Origin: Sipunculus nudus
Taxonomy: Eukaryota > Annelida > Sipuncula > Golfingiida > Sipunculidae
Length of the DNA stretch: 64,000 bases
Reading direction: 5' to 3'
Assembly (NCBI GenBank): GCA_026874595.1
Contig: CM049309.1
Span: forward strand, 19,781,576-19,845,575
Shown: one piece after another, positions 52,699-64,000 of the stretch
How positions within the stretch are numbered: position 1 is the first letter of the stretch
Layout of the letters: each line of letters starts with the position of its first letter
Program-made: the position numbers and the translations under genes
The notes under the pieces: generated by a model
The model's database searches: none
Told to the model about the DNA's origin: nothing
What the model saw: only the letters and a program-made list of their open reading frames with translations

Positions 52699-55600
52699 GT
52701 ATATGTTTATATTTATTTTCATATTCGAGTTTATTAAACTTTGAAATTGAGTGTAAAACAAAATGTACGTTTAAATCCGAAAATGAGCTCATTTACGAGG
52801 CCAAATTGATGAACACTATCTATTGTAGTGCTGTTTATTAGATAATTTAGACTCATTCTTCACAAGGAAGGTATTGCAATTTAACTATAAGCCAACCTGA
52901 AACCTGAAACACGAACGGACTAAAATGTTTGGCGATAATCTGTTGTATGGTGAAAATTCTCTGAAAAGGACAAAGTCCCTGTTGTAATGTTCAAAACAAT
53001 TCCAGCTGAATCACGATTTAACTGAAGTATAATATATATCATAAAATTTCTTAATAATATAATTTTATATAAATCAAATATTGCTGTTAAAAATGATATA
53101 AGCAGTGATGTAATCAAGTCCATTCCATCTGAGTCCGAGTGCAAGTCTGAGTCCAGCCTACTTGAGTGCAAGTCTGAGTCCAGTCTACTCGAGTGCAAGT
53201 CTGAGTCCAGCCTACTCGAGTGCAAGTCTGAGTCCAGCCTACTCAAGTGCAAGTCTGAGTCCAGCCTACTCGAGTGCAAGTCTGAGTCCAGCCTACTCGA
53301 GTCCAAGTCTGAGTCCAGCCTACTCGAGTCCAAGTCTGAGTCCAGCCTACTCGAGTCCAAGTCTGAGTCTAGCCTACTCGAGTCCAAGTCTGAGTCCAGC
53401 CTACTCAAGTCCAAGTCTGAGTCCAGCCTACTCGAGTCCAAGTCTGAGTCCAGCCCACTCGAGTCTGAGTCCAAGTCTGAGTACTTGAGGTTCGAGCGCA
53501 CGTTCACCTTTTTCGAGTCCGAGTCATTTAGAACCCGAGTCAAAGTCCAAATCCAAGTCAAGTAAAAAAATCTTATCAAAAGAAATTTAAAAAGGACATA
53601 TATGAGGTGAACATGCAAATTTTATGTTAGTTTATAAAGCCCTTTACCTAAATGTTTAATTAAGTTTAGTCCCTGATGCAGAGCTAATAATAATAAGTAT
53701 AGTCTTATTTGTTGTTATATTCTGTTAGTAATTCACCCGTGTGTACAATTGTTATATAGTATGAGACAGATATTTTTACTGGACTCGAGATGGACTCCAA
53801 CTGATTTCTCGAGTCCTTACCTCCGCATCCGAGTACAAGTCCGAGTTCAGGTTCCTTGACTCCGGGTCAGAGTCCTGAAAAAAAAATTAGACTCGGGACT
53901 CGAGTCCAAGTCCGGACTCGAATCTTACATCACTGGATATAAGATCTCCAAGTCCCATATTATTATTGACAAATTAGTAAGTGAATCAACTGATATATAC
54001 ACTGTGTATGTTATTATAGAGTGAAATCGCGAAAATGGAACAATCCCGAAACCTATAAAAACCTCGCGAACGTAAAGCCAATCACATTTTATATCACAAA
54101 TTATTTTTGCTCTCACTGGAAGTACCTTGAAAACAAAACAATTTGCTATTCACCTGTTTTTTTATATTTACGTTAATTCTAATTGGGTGTTAACAAATAT
54201 ACATGTGCATGTATATATTTGTATGTTTTATGTAACTATATAAATGCTAGCTTCCTTTTGCTTTTACTTGTTTTATATATATATATTGTATGGGAGAGTT
54301 TCTCTATTCATCCGAGTTCGAATGTTTTTTGTTCCTATATTTTTTGCAAGTATATATATTCATGTTTGCATGCAAAATCCCGACTAACTTCGTATGATGT
54401 AATATAATTTAGAGTATGAAGTACAGTAAAACGTTCCCTAACGAACACCTCAGTTTAGCCAACGCCTCAAAGCAACCACTTTTTACGAATCCCTACTCTT
54501 TTTCGCTCTTTATATAAGGTCGTGCTTAGAAGAACACCGTAAATTCGGGGTCTGATTGTTTTAACCTGACGAATCTGATAAATTGTTTTAACGATGGACC
54601 AGCAGTGACTTCTTCCTGGCACAAAACCCAGGGCTTGGGACAACTCTGTTCATAAAAGTCACGTCACACAGTGCATATATATATATAGTCCATCCCAGTG
54701 CCCGTGTCCGCATGTTTTTTTCTGGGATAGTTTTTCATACAAGTAAAGCAGTGTAAACCTTTCTTGTCTAAAGTTTGCGGGAGCTATTCTGCCGACTACC
54801 TGCGTAAAAAGTAATGCTTACCTTGCTTTGATTAAGTATGAGACAAATAATCCAAATTATAACAAAGAGTTTACAGCGTTTACGACTTGATCCTTGTCTG
54901 AGAACTGATAATAAACAAGCCATGCAGCAAAAACTTATGACGTCAGTCAATTGACCTATCCATGAACTCTATGCGACCTTAATCGCATATTCATTCAATG
55001 AATAAACATAAGCATGGGACTAAGGAGCAATCAATCAGATGACCTAAAACATTGTAAAGCGTCAATCATCTGACGAAAAACAAAAATTTTGCATAATTTG
55101 ACAGAGCTCTGTCAAACAGAAAACGTGTAGTCTGTAAATACTACCAGTACCCATGTTGGCATGATTTCCGGGATATTTCATCATACGAAGGAGACAGTAT
55201 AAAAAGTTTCTAGGCTATATGTTGCGGGAGCCATTCCTCTGACTACCGAGTGAAAAATAATTTCTTACCTGGCACATAATTCGTATGGGACAAATAATCC
55301 AATATTTATTGCAACACAGTTCATATATGACTGCAAAATAGTAAACAATGGTCAGGTGATACCAGTTGATGACGTCAGTCAATACTACGTCATGCGCCAT
55401 CGCCCTTTGTGACATCATTATTATGTTATAATCAGCTCTCGCTACCATGGGCATGGAAGTCCATATGTGTAGGAGCGTTTTGGGGGCTCATTATAATAAT
55501 AAGTTAAAAGGGCGGAGCATTTGCGCTGTGGTGGATAGGTCAATTGAAGGTGACGCCTGACCAATCACTGTGACGTCTTTGTGACGACACTGTGGTCTAA

Positions 55601-57385
55601 CAAACACCAAACGCAGTGCCGGGAACACGCCGTCCAGGGTATTTCAGCATAAATAACGCAGAGGAGTCGCAAAGTAAATACGTTTTACATGACATATAAC
55701 TACTTAACACAAAATCGGCGGAATATTTGTTTATCTACTTCAGGCCAAAGGACATTTTTAAAGAATACTCCTAAAATAATTAAAGAAAAAAAACGTGCGG
55801 ATACGGGTACGTGGACGGACTATAATTTCACTTTGCCATGACATCATTGGCAAACTCATTAGGTTACCAAAGTCATCACTTATCAGGCGATAAACCTGTC
55901 GAGTAAAGAGTCTATACTGTATCGTCATATTTTAATTTGTGTTCTCTACAGTTGTCACTGCAAGGTTTACATAATTGATCATTCTGGCATTACCTCATAC
56001 ATCTTTTGTACCTGAAGTTTATACTGATTATGTATGTATGTATGTGTGTGTGCGAGACAGAGACTAATCAATATGCTTATTCAATTTACACTTATCTTAT
56101 TAGATTAGTGTAATTATATGATAGGTATTATATTTTTATTTATTTAGCTGAAATTTGTTATATTTTGATAACTGAAAAACCTGTTGTTTAATGCTAGGAA
56201 GGAGACCTGCACGAGCACAAATCATCAACTCTACTCGTTGACGGTGACGTGGAGAAGGCTAAAAAAGTCAGTCAGTTCGATGGTGACGTCAGAAAGAACG
56301 CTGGTGATGTCAGAAAGAACGGTGGTCTCAATCTTCGGTACGCCGTGGACGATATACCTCCTCTCAAAGTTTCAGTTATCATGGGTTTACAGGTAAACAT
56401 TGATGTCGGTAGTTTTCTTTTAAATTAAAAAGGATCATAATTATGCATACATTTCAGTTAAAAAGCGCCCTCAAATGTGAAACTGCAATTGTGTTTGTTT
56501 GTTATTTGTATTAAAAAATTAATGTGAACACTCCCAGTACCTGTGTCTGCCAGTTTTTTATTTTTTTTTTTTATTTTTTTATTTTTTATTTTTTTTTGGG
56601 GGGGGGGATAACATTGCAATATTTTATTTGCTAATGATATCATCTTTAGAAAAAAAGTGTCCACACTTGGCTTCATATTTTGTTTGAAAGAGGTTAATTT
56701 TTACTTATCTATTCATTTTATTTGTTTTTATTTTCAGGTGTTCTTATCGTTATTCATGATACAGGTAATAGGCATTTCAATGATCGACGGCCCCCTGTGT
56801 CTGTCACACAGATATTGTCGGGAAAACCAAAGTTCTCTGTACCCTGACATTCACAGCCGGCATAGCAACAATCATGCAAGCAACACTCGGCATCAGTTAA
56901 GTTGAAATCCACTTATTTTTAACCAGATTATTGTATGTGACTTGTTATGAAATAATAGTTCAATCGGTGTGTCCTTTTGTTTCAGAAAGGGAACTGTTTA
57001 TTTCATTATATTGCAAGCACACCTTTGCATGTTCTGTTATTTCTTAACTCTTATTATATTCTCTTTTTGCACAAGTACGAGAAATAAGTAATCATTCTTC
57101 AAACAAATTATATTGACTTGAAAACACTCACAAACCGCATGCCTCCGCAACCGCCTGTTACCGCACACGTGGTTTATTCAACCAATGGCCACCCTTCCAC
57201 AACAAGGTAACGATATATATAGCCAAGCCTACCATGAAGGTTCAATGAAAGCCGTTAAGATTTTTTTTAGAGATTAAACATAGCGAAGAAGTATCAAGTA
57301 TGTCCAATGACTATCATTTTTGTACTTCCCGGTAAGGGACGTAACGAATGCCTGATGTGTTTGGGGGTGTGGGGGGGGGGGGGGT

Positions 57386-57440
<55 letters not shown>

Positions 57441-60400
57441 CTTGATTGCTTGATTGTTTGATTTGCTAGATTTGTTTGATTGCTCATTGTAGACTTCCGA
57501 TCACCCAGGGAATATCTGCGTCTTACTTCATGCCACTGTTTTCCATAATGGCTCTGCCTAAGTGGAAATGCCCGACAAGTGCGTTTGAGAAGTCTGTTTA
57601 ATTATCTATTTCCTTGTAATTATTAATCTGATCAGCTCAGTCCCTTACGAATCGAAGTAATACCCGTTTCAAAGTTCAAATGCGTTTGTTTTTGTACGAT
57701 AAATATTGCAAATTTTAATAGCTTGCGCCACCTAGCGGCCTACACGCTAGCAGAAACTCATTGGGATAACGTTGGTTACCATCCGGAAATATGAACATGA
57801 CATGAATATATATTTAAAGCTAAACTGATTTCAAAATGGTGGACTTACAGCTTTGCGCAACATAACTACAACAGCCATGGATACTTTCAACGGATCATTT
57901 GTCACAGGAAATAACATTTCCGTGGAATCGGATCCAACCCCTGCTTGGCATTACCGTATGAGAGAGGTAATAGCAACTATTACTAAACGACCATGTATGT
58001 TATCAACAGGATATATATACCTTGGCCCATGTATTACATCGTGAGATGACGGCCCGGTTTATACAGGTTATATCAGTTCGACTGTGGCTGTGTTAGCCCA
58101 CTTGGGTGCATTGAGGTGAAAATAAAAATTAGTTAAAATCGAAAAGCTACATGTGGCTGAATACCACATTATTTTAGGCGACACCCATGGTGTATTGCAA
58201 ATAAATCGTCGTTATAATACAAAATGCGCAAGTAATGTTTTTTACAGAAACAAAGAGTCAATGTGTATGATTTATAAAATGTCATACTTTGATAGACTTT
58301 GTACATTAAATACTATGTACTTTATTATTGTGCCTTCCAATTGACAGCCAGTATGGTACAGTATTAGCATTCATATTTATGGCTTTCTAAAGCTTAATGG
58401 TACAATTATACAAAATCCATGTTTTGAGGCGGAAACCTTAGTTCACCCTTGACTCCGTAGTATCGTAGATTGAGACAATTTCGCGGATTTCATGATCCGC
58501 GGTTCTATATTCAAATGTTTTCCGGCGGATAATTTGTTTTCATGAACCGAAATTATATTTTTGCACATATCCTTCAATACTTAATTCGTTAAAATAGCTG
58601 GCCCAACCATGCAGTCCACAAAATCCACATGTTATTCTGACCAAAGGTATTTTGGAAACTGTAGAGAGGGACAAATGTTCACACACTTTATGTAACCTGA
58701 TTTGTTAAAGTTACGGCCAGTTCACCTACAGACATATACTCATGTCATTATTTTTGCATATGGAGTAAATTTTCACATGTGAGTAAAATTCTTCTTGGAG
58801 TATATTAACATTGTTTTCACATGTCATTAAGGTCCATGCATGCAAATTGACATTTAAACACACTATGAGAATTATAAAATGGCTTAAGGACCTAAAGCTA
58901 GCATTTGAATATTTCCTTTTGAAGACACTCTAGCTATAGAAACAAGAATTATTCTATTTCATAATGGACAGATGTTTTCGGGTTCGGATATTAGAACTTG
59001 AGGACTTGGACAATGCGGACTAGGACATTTCGGACAGGCCAGTTTGCATAAAAATGCTATAAGGTTTGAATTGAATTGAAATTGACACAAATCTAGGCCA
59101 ATCCAATCCACTTAAAGCCTGAAAGAAATGAAAAAAATGTGAGTAGATAGTTTTCTTCTTATTTGCATAATGACAGAGATATACGTTAGGATAATGCCTA
59201 CACCAACATGAAATAACATAACACATTGCTAAAAATGTACACTTTTTAACCAGTCTTAGCACACAAAAAGTCACATGGTATAGGCAAAACAAAATTGTAG
59301 TTGACGCCACCAAATTATGCCGTGCCCACTTGGTCCAACATATTCATGTATAACACATATAATGAGTAGCCATTGTTTAGAAAAAAGTATTAACAGACAT
59401 GAAGAGAGTGCATAATCGTCTCAGAACTGTCCGATTCTCTTTTAAAATTGTATCGATTGTTCCTTAATAGTATCTAAACTGTTGTTATTGGATCACCTGA
59501 TATTCTGAAACCAAAGAATTTTCGTTTCCACGTGGCGAATGAAAACTTTATGATTAATCGTAACTGGTTGATATTTTTTAAGATTAAACAATATTCCTTT
59601 TAAATTTACCTTCAAATCAAAATTTCTCAGCCTTGAATGGTTCAAACCATTTTCAATATATTGAGTTGTACATATGCACTTTTTGCCTAAGCTGGGCCTA
59701 TTTATTAACAGGAAACCATTCATAGGTAAAAAAAAGTGCATGCACATTTCAAACATAAATGCCCAGTTAAATCATACATTTGAAAGTAAGTATCCCAAAT
59801 AAAATACGTAAATACGTCTTAACGTTAACCCATTTTTACATGATGCACGGGGCTTAAGAGACACGCGGTATAAGGGACTCCTAACCTCGGAAAAAAAGGA
59901 ACAGAAAAGTGTTGAATGACTGACTTTTCTGTACATATGTCAGTATTTTATTCATTCCAGATCCAAGGCGCCTTGATCATTGCGTCATTATTCCAGATGA
60001 TCATCGGATACGCCGGTATTATCGGCGCCCTAGTACGTCACGTGACACCGCTGGTTATTTGCGTTGTAATCTCGCTCATCGTCATACCGTTTTACGCGTT
60101 AGGCAGTGAATTGTCCGGCTTATCTTGGCCCGTATCTGCTTTGTGAGTTCTTTTCAAAAACTCTGACTTCTCGCATATTAATGAAAGCAATGCTCTGTCG
60201 TTCCACAGTTATGAAAACGAACATGTTAGCACAGAATATCACTTAAAACGTCAAACCGATTTTAAAGATATCCTTGAAAGACATCCATAAAACCTTGAAT
60301 ATATGGCCATAAAGACACTTCCGTAAAACCTTGAATATGACCACTGGAATATAGTGATGACTTATCTTATTGAGGCAAACCTTCAAGTTTGACTCTTTTC

Positions 60401-62613
60401 GGCAGTTCAGTTAAAAGATTAAAAGACAAATCCATCCGTTTGTTCCTGGGAAATGACGATAGTTCTGCCAGAAATGACATTTATGGTGAAGGAGTCAAAG
60501 AAAAAAAAAATTAGCGCAAAATATTTTTTTGTTTTAATATTTTGAATGCCATTTCCTTAAAATGATTTTAACTAGACATGAGTGGTTCAAAACTACTGAT
60601 TTTAATGTAAGGCAGCCTTGATTTTTCTCTTGTTCGTCTCTCATTTTTTCATCCAGGGTCATCTTCTTGAGCATTATATTTTCTCAGTACTTGCAAAACG
60701 TTAAAGTTCCGGTTCCAGCGTATTCAAAGACCAAGAGATGTTATAAGGGAGGGTTCCCTATATTCGGCATATTCCCGGTAGGTGGAGTATGGTACACATC
60801 ATCAGCTTCCGTCATCCTTAAAGCTTGGCATTCACCTACCTTTACTGTAGAATTTATGCGAGTTTTGGCTTAATCTGCGTACGATTTAACTAACTCTAAG
60901 TTTATTCCTATTAAGCAAAGTTGTTAAAACGCCTCTTTGAATGATATATGCGCTAGTGTATTTACAAGCTCTTAGCATGTTGACAAACCATGTAATTAAG
61001 GTGGTTGGTTGCATATGTCCAATGCTGCAAATATCCATGTTCCCGATGTCCATGTTGAATGTTATGGATTATTTTAGTGAACCCCCCCCCCCCATATTAT
61101 TTACATGAATATAAACGAAATAAACAGCGTGTGTGCGGTGGGATTGGCAATTTCTGGCCTATTTCAATAAAAAAAAACTTTAAGGGAATGTCTACTGTTA
61201 ATAAATCTTTAGACGTCAGATATCGGAATAGGTCTCCTTTAATCTCCTGAAGATTTGTACTAAATGTCTGGACAGATTTTCACTAGGGCATGTTCTAAGG
61301 AACTGCACAACTTGTAAAGCAATCGACGTAAGCATGAACTATACGTGAACTTGATAGCATATTCATTACATGAATAATCATGAGCAGAACAATTGCAGTG
61401 GCTGATTCAGAAACTAGAGAACGGGGGGAAATAATCGTTAAAATTCTTGGTTGGTAGTTGATGGGCTTTATGAAAGGGGTCTCAAATTTAGAAAATTTAT
61501 AAATATGTAATGTAAACTGGACGTTTTTCCACAAAAAATATGAGGAATTTCTGTCCTTCAACAAATAATTTAGTCTAACTTTCAAAATTCAATATTTATA
61601 TTTCTCAAAATTTAGGAAATAAACTTTGAATTGTTTGCAACATGTTGATGTCAATGGTGAAAATGACATTTCATCTTTTAAATGTAATGCTCAGGGTAAA
61701 TTAATTGATATTGAAGTCTTATATTAAACGTTGCATTTTACCGGCTTCTGTGGTCAGGGCAGCGCACAGGACTCGAACATCAGAGCACAGATCGGGAGTT
61801 CGAGTACCGGTATCAGTAGATCGAAAAGCCATGGGACTTTTTTAAGGTCGATCCCTACCCAAAGCAGGGCGTGCCTTACTCCTCAGTGTTATGTCCATGC
61901 AATATGTAATAACGAAAAGACCCCCTCTCTCATTACAGAAACATTCGGATGCTGTCTGAACAGAGCAAATCACCCAGCTGTTTTTTAATATCTTCAACTT
62001 ATGAATAAGAAAGTAATAAACTGAGGATAACATAATAATCTATTTGCTAATGAATAAAAAAATATGAAAAATGAAAATCAAAGACGAATAAACAGGAAAA
62101 GAAATGAGAAATGTTACGGCTAAACTAGGGGGGGGGGGGGGGTTGCTCTGGATCCCGCTACTGAATTGCGAGCATATTATATATATATATATGTTTTTTA
62201 ATGCTTTCAGGACTTGTAATTATAAAATATCAGACTTATCAAATTAAACACTATCGCATTCAGGGTGCATTCAGTTAAAACTATCCGTAAAATAACCTTA
62301 TACTGACTGACATTTGATTAATCTAAGGCTATTCACATGTTATATCAAAGTGATTGAATAACAGTAATTATATACTCTGTCATTATTTGTATAACACTAT
62401 TGCAAACAAGCATTATTTGTGCGCTAATAATACAACTTATTTCACAATCTCTGTAGATACTTACAGCCTTGACGATCGTTTGGTTTTTGTGCGGAATTTT
62501 GACGTGGTCAAATGCACTCTCGCGAGAACCTGGCACGTGGCAATACCTTTCCAGAACTGACACAATGGGGCCTGTGATCAGTAACTCCCCATGGTTCAGG
62601 ATCCCGTACCCAA
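52645..62613 (+). CDS. SLC23/NAT-family nucleobase-ascorbate transporter, right copy, exons 1-8 (partial, frameshifted)
   Basis: Multi-exon membrane permease running off the right edge. Coding exons: 52645-52698, 56198-56392, 56738-56896, 57493-57578, 57851-57966, 59961-60142, 60657-60777, 62457-62613. Family landmarks in order: DDIPPLKVSVIMGLQ (TM1 entry), GPLCLS, LPITQGISASYFMPLF then LPKWKCP (TM3), the extracellular Asn-rich loop, WHYRMRE/IQGALIIASLFQMIIGYAG, SALVIFLSIIFSQYLQNVKV, and YLSRTDTMGPVISNSPWFRI. The TM10 signature lies beyond the window. Exon 3 has one extra base relative to the left copy, shifting about 30 residues out of frame, so this may be a pseudogene or hold a sequence error. 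All later exons are open, in phase and conserved, which argues for recent constraint. Substrate not assignable. Confidence 0.8.
53095..53943. mobile_element. hAT-type MITE with internal 24-bp minisatellite, copy 2
   Basis: Element 53,103-53,935. Termini CAGTGATGTAA and TTACATCACTG are exact inverted repeats, flanked by an exact 8-bp duplication GATATAAG (53,095-53,102 and 53,936-53,943). From 53,126 to 53,490 there are about 15 units of a 24-bp repeat (ACTCGAGTCCAAGTCTGAGT plus CCAG type). The mobile unit as a whole matches copy 1 at 10,114-10,564. Confidence 0.9.
54690..55400. repeat. Diverged tandem duplication, period about 450 bp
   Basis: 54,690-54,960 and 55,140-55,395 share GCGGGAGCYATTC, GACAAATAATCCAA and ATGACGTCAGTCAAT in the same order. 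Function unknown. Confidence 0.65.
56198..56392 (+). CDS. SLC23-like right copy, exon 2
   Basis: 65 codons, phase 0 both ends (acceptor ATGCTAG, donor GTAAAC). It starts EGDLHEHKSSTLLVDGDVEK and ends DDIPPLKVSVIMGLQ. Same layout as left-copy exon 2 but four codons longer. Confidence 0.85.
56738..56896 (+). pseudogene. SLC23-like right copy, exon 3 with 1-nt insertion
   Basis: Reads VFLSLFMIQVIGISMIDGPL CLS in frame. Where the left copy has TCAGAAGATTTTGTCGGG this copy has TCACACAGATATTGTCGGG, one base longer, so the conserved KTKVLCTLTFTAGIATIMQA segment is read in another frame. With the insertion, the canonical donor at CA|GTTAAG restores the phase for exon 4, leaving about 30 altered residues. 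Could be real decay or a sequencing error. Confidence 0.65.
57371..57436 (+). repeat. Poly-G run followed by (TA)n
   Basis: A run of about 14 G, then TCGGA and about 24 TA units in intron 3. Confidence 0.95.
57493..57578 (+). CDS. SLC23-like right copy, exon 4
   Basis: Acceptor CATTGTAG, donor GTGCGT; phase 2 in, phase 1 out. Encodes LPITQGISASYFMPLFSIMA and LPKWKCPT, the family's TM3 motif and following loop. Confidence 0.85.
57851..57966 (+). CDS. SLC23-like right copy, exon 5
   Basis: Acceptor CTTACAG, donor GTAATA; phase 1 in, phase 0 out. Encodes an Asn/Thr-rich loop (NIT, NGS and NIS sequons) and PAWHYRMRE, matching the W..R.RE segment before TM4 in the family. Confidence 0.8.
57967..59960 (+). 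other. Intron 5 of right SLC23-like gene
   Basis: 2.0 kb, AT-rich. No gene or clear repeat recognised. Confidence 0.55.
59961..60142 (+). CDS. SLC23-like right copy, exon 6
   Basis: Acceptor CATTCCAG, donor GTGAGT; phase 0 in, phase 2 out. Encodes IQGALIIASLFQMIIGYAGI then ALVRHVTPLVICVVISLIVI: two transmembrane helices matching LQGAxxxAS..G..G and the IGPLTIAP..S region. The family's GPLTI is here TPLVI. Confidence 0.85.
60657..60777 (+). CDS. SLC23-like right copy, exon 7
   Basis: Acceptor CATCCAG, donor GTAGGT; phase 2 in, phase 0 out. Encodes VIFLSIIFSQYLQNVKVPVP then the basic loop and PIFGIFP. It matches the family's FSQYLKNVxVPVP motif. Confidence 0.88.
60818..61242. mobile_element. 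piggyBac-type MITE family, copy 4
   Basis: Element 60,822-61,238 with perfect TTAA on both sides (60,818-60,821 and 61,239-61,242). Ends AGCTTGGCATTCACCTACC and ATCGGAATAGGTCTCCT. Collinear with 46,915-47,354. Confidence 0.75.
61737..61960 (+). mobile_element. tRNA-derived SINE, second family
   Basis: Head GGCTTCTGTGGTCAGGGCAG with A-box and GATCGGGAGTTCGAGTACC B-box, followed by AAGGTCGATCCCTACCCAAA body. Same family as 21,600-21,832. Confidence 0.65.
62128..62142 (+). repeat. Poly-G run
   Basis: About 15 consecutive G. Confidence 0.9.
62457..62613 (+). CDS. SLC23-like right copy, exon 8
   Basis: Acceptor TCTGTAG, donor GTGAGT; phase 0 in, phase 1 out. Encodes ILTALTIVWFLCGILTWSNA then YLSRTDTMGPVISNSPWFRI and PYP, matching the family's helix and the ARTD..G...PWFRxPYP segment. 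The next exon is outside the window. Confidence 0.88.
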
Positions 62614-64000
62614 GTGAGTGACTTAAAGGTCTCTTAAAAATGCCTTAAAACTTATCCCTTCTCTTGTGCATATAGCTTTTAGCATTTTTAAAAGGCCATA
62701 ATCAGGCGCAATGCCATTCTTTCACTCTATCAGTTCAGTTTTGCATTATACAACAGTTTCCAAGCAAAACCATCTCAGCACACAGGCTAAGTACCTCATA
62801 TACAGCTGTTTAACACTTTGTTATGGCTCTGCGTGTTGGTAAACACAGTCCACGTGTTTCTGTTTTACAATATCAAGGCCGCGTGACCGGAGGTCTGATT
62901 GTGAGCCGCAACACGCCGTTTTCAGCAAGTGGGAACATATGTATTAGATTAATTCGGCCAAGTCAGTTAGGGCATCTCATTAATCACACGTGTTGTCGTT
63001 CCATGATCCACACGGCCCCACAAGCGGTGTTTATTTTGACACCTGGTATCGCGCCTGATCCATTGTTTTAAACACTCGTTTACAGGAATGAGCAAACAGT
63101 TTCAAGGCAATATTTTGGCAGTTACAGATTTATTTTAAAGGGAAGAAGCTATTTTTCATGTTAATTTTCATGTTGTGGTTGGGCCCTTTTAAAGTGTAAC
63201 ATACGTGTAGCCAGTTTTCTGCATGGTATGCATTTTACGGTTTAAAATTTTAACATACACCTTTCATAGTACTGTGTAATATTTTATTATTGTTAAGCAC
63301 TCTAGAGCAATATCAACAGTTTAAAAATGGGTCTAAATGAATACAGAATAAATAAATAAAAGTATTATGCTGAACACCACAACTCCATATAATCTCTTTT
63401 ATGACCTATATCTCTTACATGAATTATAGTTGTACACAATACAAAACAGAGAGTACTCAGAGAGCGCGTAACACTGCCAAAAAAAAATCTGTTTTACCCA
63501 TAGTTTAAAACATTGTTTGGCCTCAAAACCCAGATCATTTACGGTGAAACATTCCTGTACAGGATAACGGTGGAAATTACTTGATGGAAGAAAGGTGTAC
63601 AAAAAAAAAAAAAGAATTGTCATCTCCATGCATCATTGTCCGAATCAACTCTAAATCAAATTATTAACTTTTAAGATGAAGATTACAATTATACTCAACT
63701 CCATTCCTAGCTTTATACGAAATGGTATTCGATCCTTTGTTATAACTTTTTTTTCTTAATTCGTAAACACTTTTACATAACGCACATAAAAATAAACAAA
63801 CATACCTCCAACTTGAAATGCATAAAAACACGAAAAAATATATTTACTTATATATCCAGGATATGTCCATCCAATGACATAAGGTTTACCTACAGTAAAA
63901 AATTAATAATTTTCATGATAAAACGTCATTTTCTCAAAGTTGATATCCTCTTCCCGGTATCTATATCACCTGAATTTGAACCCTGTTAATGAGCTTACGT
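62614..64000 (+). other. Intron 8 of right SLC23-like gene (continues past edge)
   Basis: Contains dispersed repeat Z copy 3 at about 62,690-63,150. The remainder is AT-rich with no exon recognised. Confidence 0.55.
62690..63150 (-). repeat. Dispersed repeat, family Z, copy 3
   Basis: Its reverse complement aligns with 1-460 from end to end. It includes AAACACAGTCCACGTG read on this strand and the CCGCGTGACCGGAGGTC block. Confidence 0.65.

Larger units (their letters stand above)
52699..56197 (+). other. Intron 1 of right SLC23-like gene
   Basis: 3.5 kb. Its first 280 bp align with the left copy's intron 1. The rest holds the hAT MITE at 53,103-53,935 and a tandem duplication (54,690-55,400). 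Confidence 0.6.
60778..62456 (+). other. Intron 7 of right SLC23-like gene
   Basis: 1.7 kb containing a piggyBac-type MITE, a SINE and a poly-G run, listed separately. Confidence 0.6.

Noticed and set aside
52920..53618. 232-codon minus-strand frame with repeated SRLDSDLDS and a plus-strand Ser/Pro-rich frame
   Set aside because: Both are by-products of the 24-bp minisatellite inside a hAT-type MITE.
56762..56812. A 47-nt mini-intron in SLC23 exon 3 (GTAATA..CACACAG) that would explain the extra base
   Set aside because: The removed stretch encodes conserved family sequence (IGISMIDGPLCLS), and the left copy reads straight through it.

Overview
This is a gene-poor, AT-rich stretch of animal nuclear DNA. 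Spliced genes with GT-AG introns sit among microsatellites, minisatellites, tRNA-derived SINEs, non-LTR retrotransposons and several families of small DNA transposons. The gene families and SINE style suggest an invertebrate, probably a mollusc or other lophotrochozoan. That is inference; no ribosomal or mitochondrial marker is present.

Layout. (1) About 1.08-4.56 kb, minus strand: the first three coding exons of an SLC23/NAT-type nucleobase-ascorbate transporter. (2) About 12.5-41.5 kb, plus strand: a secreted trypsin-like serine protease. Exons 1-4 encode the signal peptide, the ILGG N-terminus and the catalytic-His half. They are followed by two successive sets of terminal exons: 5A-6A-7A (25.15-26.78 kb) and 5B-6B-7B (37.89-41.46 kb). 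Each set encodes the catalytic Asp and Ser, ends in its own stop codon and is followed by its own AATAAA. Splice phases match, so exon 4 can join either set in frame. No second copy of exons 1-4 was seen. (3) 27.70-33.73 kb: a full-length L1/Tx1-type LINE with two open ORFs, a poly-A tail and a 16-bp target-site duplication, inserted between the two protease cassettes. (4) 52.6 kb to the right edge, plus strand: a second SLC23 gene, eight coding exons in the window, running out at the right end. Exon 3 carries a 1-base frameshift relative to the left copy. The two SLC23 genes point away from each other and share 5' flank and intron sequence, so they are an old inverted segmental duplication bracketing the protease.

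The rest is repeats: a TTAA-flanked piggyBac-type MITE (four copies), a hAT-type MITE with exact 8-bp target-site duplications and an internal 24-bp minisatellite (two copies), a family with a 335-bp tandem unit, an approximately 460-bp dispersed repeat (three copies), two SINE families, a pogo/mariner-like element, a probable solo LTR and many simple repeats.

The most notable biology is the protease with duplicated terminal cassettes. Both cassettes replace the oxyanion-hole Gly193 of the GDSGGP motif (Met in A, Phe in B) while keeping Asp189, a combination reminiscent of inhibitor-resistant mesotrypsin. All gene models here were assembled by eye from frame, splice signals and family resemblance.
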